From Ruminococcaceae bacterium UBA7067 (GTDB taxonomy: Bacteria > Bacillota > Clostridia > Oscillospirales > Acutalibacteraceae), in NCBI GenBank assembly GCA_002493755.1, contig DKZT01000029.1:1-18153 (forward strand): DNA of 18,153 bases. The letters run 5' to 3'. Position numbers and translations under genes: made by a program. Below are positions 15,299 through 18,153 of this stretch, piece by piece. Numbering within the stretch: the stretch's first letter is position 1; each line of letters opens with the position of its first letter. The notes beneath the pieces were generated by a model. It was not told where the DNA came from. It saw only the letters and a list, made by a program, of their open reading frames with translations, and did no database searches.

Positions 15299-16741
15299 TC
15301 AGATTGTGGCTATCACAGAAAGGTAAAATCTGTGTGAAATAACAGTCAAGACTTTAAAACGATCGTAAAAAAAATTTACTTTTCCGGATACATCAGCAAT
15401 TAAAAACGCAAGCCTGTTTTCACCGAGCAAGTAAAAATCATAGAAATCACCGCCGACCTCTTTGGCTGTTGTCATACTAGCGTAAATATCAAATTCTGTC
15501 CTGTTCGGATACGGCGGAAACACACTTGGTAAAGCCGAATATTGAATAGTCTTTGCAAATTCAAGTTCTTTGTCAATTCTTGCCGCCGCTTCGGCAATAT
15601 AACTTTTCAGGGTAACTACGGTTGAATTAATATCGTCAGAAAGAGAAGCAAATTCCTCGTTACTGCGCACATCAACAACAACGTCAAGATTGCCGCCCGT
15701 AATTTTACTCAGAGAAAGATTGATTTTACGAATGTTGTTGACAATCAGCTTCTTTATCAGCATATACACAAGGATAAACAGTGTGCCGAACACAACCAGA
15801 AGCATAAAGGCTGTGATATAAATTGATAAATCCTTTGAAAATTCCACATCAGACTGCGGAATCACCGCAACAATATAATATCCCTCGGAAAGAACATACA
15901 TACAGTAACAAGGCTGACCGTAAACCTCGGCAGTAAAGCATTCTTCCAGCGCGATATTTTTCTTGTCAATACTTAATCCCGTAACAGTGATATTATTGCC
16001 CTCATTATTGTTTCTGTCGCTTACTATTTTCCATTGCTCGTTTGCGATAATGAGTAAGCCGTTTTCGCCGACGTGACGATTTCGTGTAGCACCGATAACC
16101 TGCCCGTCAATATCACTCTGAAAACGCTGTGCGTCATAAGCCACCTGCAGAAAGCCGCTGTCAAGAGCCACTCCGGCATATTTTCGCATAATACTCCCGT
16201 CAGAAGCTGTCGGACAGTATTCCTGTACAAACTCCTTTGTCTCGCCATCCAGCAAAACAAGAAATTCTTCTGATTGCTCACCGCCGTTCATATTGTAGTT
16301 GATATGGTCTTTATGGGTTGAGGTTTTTATAATTCCTCTTTTGTCAATTATGTTTATTTCGGCAACATTATACTTTTCTTTAAGCTCGGACAAATATTCA
16401 TTAGAGATATCTTTATGGTCAGAGATATCCTCAGCAACCGTTTTTGTTAATTCCAAAAGATTTTTACTGGAAGCATCGTTTATATCCGCTTTTACATCTT
16501 CAATATTAAGCTTCAACAATTCAACCGTATCACTTTGCGACAGCTGCGACTGCAAAAACATAGAAAAGCTGATAGTAATCAAGAAAGCAACCGAAACACA
16601 CAAAAGCAGCCAACGTGAAAAGGTCTGTGATATTCTGCGCAAATCATGAGAATTTGAAGTTTTCTTTTTTCCTAAAACTGATACAATCAAAACGGCCAAC
16701 ATTACTGACAGTGCGTTAAGAGTCACCACGGAATAGTACAC
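15299..16741 (-). pseudogene. SpoIIE/RsbU-type phosphatase, frameshifted and C-terminally truncated (downstream part)
   Basis: The 480-codon downstream frame of a broken gene. It starts in the last sensor helix (VTLNALSVMLAV...), then has a transmembrane helix (44-62), an extracytoplasmic sensor region (about 65-300), another helix (308-330), a HAMP-like linker (331-390) and the start of a PP2C SpoIIE-type phosphatase domain. Metal-site motifs GGDFYDFY (430-437) and IADVSGK (448-454) are present, but right after K454 (position 15380) the sequence is unrelated and stops 26 codons later. About 150 residues of the catalytic domain are missing and are not found in any frame before the next gene. 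It joins by frameshift to the reading frame at 16723-17256. As written it cannot be an active phosphatase. Confidence 0.8.
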
Positions 16742-17256
16742 TTGCGGACAAACAAGAAAGCAGTGTGTATATCTGACACGTTGGTGAGGAATATCATCAG
16801 CATATCAAGCACCTCTGTCAGTGCCGCAAGAACCAAGCCGTAAAACCAGTTGGCTTTTTTGTTATCAAACAAAAGCTTTCTCATTGCTGCTGCCAAAAAG
16901 CCTGCTAATACCGTAGATATGGAGCAAGCTATCTGTGTATACTCTCCTGCTCCCCAGAAGGTAGCAAAGAAACGCTCAACGCCGCCGATAACACCGGCAA
17001 TTATTCCGGCAGGCGCACCGAAAATCAAACCGGCACAAAGCGGTGCTGCATTGCGGACATTAATAGTTGCACCGTCAACATTAATGCCAAATTCAGTACC
17101 GAAAATTGCGATTATAGCGAAAACAAGTCCTACTATAATCTGCTTATATATGTATTTTAGTTTATTGAATCCTGTTTTTTTATCAATCAGATACAAAAGG
17201 ACAGAGAATATTACCGGCACTGTCGCCATTAGTGACAGTTTCATAAACATAGGCAT
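16723..17256 (-). pseudogene. LytS-type 5TM sensor domain (upstream part of the broken phosphatase gene)
   Basis: A 177-codon frame with about five hydrophobic segments, matching the 5TM-5TMR_LYT sensor (NVRNAAPLCAGLIFGAPAGIIAG and GVERFF are typical; see 66-95). It ends ...FVRKCTIPW and stop. The next reading frame resumes VTLNALSVMLAV, which is exactly how the sensor's last helix normally continues (IPM-V-x-x-N-x-x). Inserting one base in CCGTGGTG would join them, so a 1-nt deletion near 16730 is inferred. The start ATG at 17256 has AGGAG 8 nt ahead. It follows the STAS gene by 37 bp; the original unit was antagonist plus sensor phosphatase. If the frameshift were a sequencing error, this and the next entry would be one gene. 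Confidence 0.8.
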
Positions 17257-17293
17257 ATTTATTTCTCCTAGTTGTTCTTAATTATAGATTAAA

Positions 17294-17590
17294 TTACTTG
17301 ATTGTAAGTATATCCACAAATCCTGTTATCTCAAATACTTCGTTGATTGTATCATTCACATTGCGGATAATCATCTCACCCTGTCTGTTCATCACCTTCT
17401 GTGTCGTAAGCAACACACGCAGACCTGCCGAAGAAATATACTCTAAGCCTGTAAAATCAAAAATAAGCTTTTGAACTCCGCTTATACTTTTTTTCAGCTC
17501 CGCTTCAAGCTTGGGCGCGTTTGTTGTGTCAAGTCTGCCTTGTAATATAAAAGTCAGTTGATTGTCCTGCAGTATCGTGTTGATTGTCAT
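17294..17590 (-). CDS. STAS-domain anti-sigma-factor antagonist (RsbV/SpoIIAA-like)
   Basis: A 98-aa single STAS domain. In such proteins an unphosphorylated antagonist binds an anti-sigma kinase and frees a sigma factor; phosphorylation of a Ser blocks it, and a PP2C (SpoIIE/RsbU-like) phosphatase reverses this. Visible: GRLDTTNAPKLE (18-29), LIFDFTGLEYISSAGLRVLL (42-61) with S54 at the position of the phosphorylated serine, and the end ITGFVDIL. GGAGG lies 7 nt ahead of the ATG. It is the first gene of the unit with the broken phosphatase, which was probably its partner. No RsbW/SpoIIAB-type kinase or sigma gene is in the window. The gene itself looks intact. Confidence 0.92.
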   Translation of the reverse strand: MTINTILQDNQLTFILQGRLDTTNAPKLEAELKKSISGVQKLIFDFTGLEYISSAGLRVLLTTQKVMNRQGEMIIRNVNDTINEVFEITGFVDILTIK

Positions 17591-17742
17591 ACATTTTCCT
17601 CCGATTTATTATTTTCAGTTTCGTCTTAACCTAACATAATAATAAACTAAAGCACGTTTTTTTCAACTCTTTGTGTAAAACTGTTCAAAAAAAGAGCGTA
17701 GCCGGACATTGTGCGTTAGGCTTTTAATTTTACCCGCAATAC
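17591..17742. other. Leader region of the STAS gene with an AT-rich inverted repeat
   Basis: No gene seen. TTTTTTTCAAC (17657-17667) and GTTCAAAAAAA (17683-17693) are reverse complements except for the C-C mismatch. On the minus strand TTGAAA and TATTAT near 17638-17668 could be a promoter, but the 19-bp spacing is poor, so I do not annotate one. Confidence 0.35.
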
Positions 17743-17775
17743 AAAGAAAACCACCCTTGTAATGGATGGTTCTTT
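17743..17775. terminator. Bidirectional terminator hairpin
   Basis: CCACCC (17751-17756) pairs with GGATGG (17764-17769) around a 7-nt loop, extended by AAAGAA/TTCTTT. On the minus strand TTTTCTTT follows; on the plus strand TTCTTTATAAATTT follows. It sits between the promoter at 17934-17962 and the STAS gene. Confidence 0.65.
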
Positions 17776-17933
17776 ATAAATTTATTAAATAGTATTGCGA
17801 AAATATGCTCGGATGTTTAAAAGCGGAGAATAACAATTTTACTTTCCTTGTGTCCTGTATTATAAGAGATTTTTTTCACAAATCCGAGAGCTTGCTTAAT
17901 GCTTAATTTATCCCACCTTACGTATGTATAATG

Positions 17934-17962
17934 ATTATATCATTTTGGGGGTATTTTGACAA
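17934..17962 (-). promoter_or_regulatory. Strong minus-strand promoter with no obvious gene behind it
   Basis: TTGTCA (17957-17962), 17-bp spacer, TATAAT (17934-17939) on the minus strand; 5/6 and 6/6 to consensus. Transcription would start near 17927 and meet the hairpin terminator at 17743-17775, so it would give a transcript of about 190 nt, or, with read-through, a long leader for the STAS gene. Confidence 0.5.
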
Positions 17963-17989
17963 CAATTTTGACAACAATTTTGACAACAA
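17954..17989. repeat. Three tandem 12-bp repeats (TTTTGACAACAA)
   Basis: Exact copies at 17954-17965, 17966-17977 and 17978-17989. Each holds a consensus TTGACA -35 hexamer on the plus strand and TTGTCA on the minus strand. The first copy supplies the -35 box of the minus-strand promoter. The array may bind a regulator or be slippage-made. Confidence 0.9.
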
Positions 17990-18014
17990 TTTACTTGTGA
18001 AAAGGTGGTATTCA

Positions 18015-18065
18015 ATGGGAAAAAGCAAGGATATTATTCTTTATAAGAATTATAAAATTAACTAA
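18015..18065 (+). CDS. Possible 16-codon ORF (uncertain)
   Basis: ATG at 18015 with AAAGGTGG 5-6 nt upstream encodes MGKSKDIILYKNYKIN and stop. A weak plus-strand promoter (TTGACA 17968, 16 bp, TTTACT 17990) precedes it. The ribosome binding site is good, but an ORF this short is easily chance or the start of a lost gene. No family is recognised. Confidence 0.2.
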   Translation: MGKSKDIILYKNYKIN

Positions 18066-18078
18066 ATTAAAAAAGAAA

Positions 18079-18117
18079 ACCCTCAAAAATCCAGCATTTA
18101 AGCCGTTTTCTGAGGGT
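18079..18117 (-). terminator. Terminator of the tRNA transcript
   Basis: ACCCTCA (18079-18085) pairs with TGAGGGT (18111-18117) around a 25-nt loop; on the minus strand TTTTCTTTTTT follows. It starts 8 nt after the tRNA CCA end. Confidence 0.7.
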
Positions 18118-18124
18118 CTTACTG

Positions 18125-18153
18125 TGGCGCGCCAAAAGGGACTCGAACCCCTG
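18125..18153 (-). tRNA. Partial tRNA (3' end, T-arm and CCA)
   Basis: Read on the minus strand: T-stem AGGGG, T-loop TTCGAGT, closing strand CCCTT, acceptor strand TTGGCGC, discriminator G and encoded CCA (18127-18125). The 5' part, including the anticodon, lies beyond the window, so the amino acid cannot be told. Confidence 0.85.

Noticed and set aside
16850..17281. Plus-strand 143-codon frame opposite the 5TM sensor
   Set aside because: It is the antisense of a recognisable membrane sensor sequence; a shadow frame.
17954..17989. CRISPR array or plasmid-type replication iterons
   Set aside because: The 12-bp units abut with no spacers, there are only three, and no cas or rep gene is nearby.
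1..18153. Mobile element bounded by the left-end recombinase and the right-end tRNA
   Set aside because: The tRNA 3' sequence is not repeated near the recombinase, and the genes between are mostly housekeeping-type on one strand, so no integrated element is supported.

Overview
The window looks like chromosome from a low-to-moderate-GC Gram-positive anaerobe of the class Clostridia, probably an Oscillospiraceae/Ruminococcus-like gut bacterium. This is inferred from gene content: an M42 peptidase pair, a YnbB-type PLP enzyme, a DUF4250 protein, a secreted choice-of-anchor I/5'-nucleotidase with a sortase-like tail, and a LytS-type 5TM/SpoIIE phosphatase. Purine-rich GGAGG-type ribosome binding sites and clear TTGACA/TATAAT promoters agree with it. 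No species can be named from the sequence. Nearly all genes are on the minus strand; the exceptions are a tyrosine recombinase at the left end and a dead response-regulator fragment near 7.4 kb.

Layout. (1) 97-1074, plus: a complete XerC/XerD-like recombinase with its own promoter. (2) 1156-7155, minus: a six-gene operon, murD > M42 peptidase > M42 peptidase > GNAT > methionine-gamma-lyase-like PLP enzyme > GNAT. Gaps are 17 bp or less or the genes overlap; it has a strong promoter at 7193-7221 and a terminator at 1066-1091. It couples a peptidoglycan precursor ligase to probable peptide and amino-acid turnover. (3) 7276-7718: a promoter, the remnant of an AgrA/LytR-type receiver domain, and a 15-bp bidirectional terminator. 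(4) 7804-9735, minus: a YyaL/SPATA20-type thioredoxin-fold protein. (5) 9928-11051, minus: a DUF218 (YdcF/SanA-like) membrane protein, preceded by an overlapping 49-codon membrane-peptide ORF. (6) 11149-11325, minus: a DUF4250 protein. (7) 11664-15206, minus: a large secreted bifunctional 5'-nucleotidase-type protein. (8) 15299-17590, minus: a STAS-domain anti-sigma-factor antagonist followed by a 5TM-sensor/SpoIIE phosphatase gene that is broken twice, by a frameshift near 16730 and by loss of the C-terminal catalytic half after 15380. (9) 17591-18153: a gene-poor stretch with a promoter, a hairpin terminator, three tandem 12-bp repeats carrying TTGACA, and the 3' end of a minus-strand tRNA with its terminator.

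The least explained items are: a near-identical 68-69-nt module (24-nt identical block plus a terminator hairpin with conserved pairing) placed after two unrelated genes, the DUF218 and nucleotidase genes; the translationally coupled 49-codon ORF; the decaying STAS/phosphatase switch and response regulator, which suggest ongoing loss of signalling genes; and a possible short untranslated transcript between 17927 and about 17738. I saw no CRISPR array, defence system, insertion sequence or other clear new multi-gene system.
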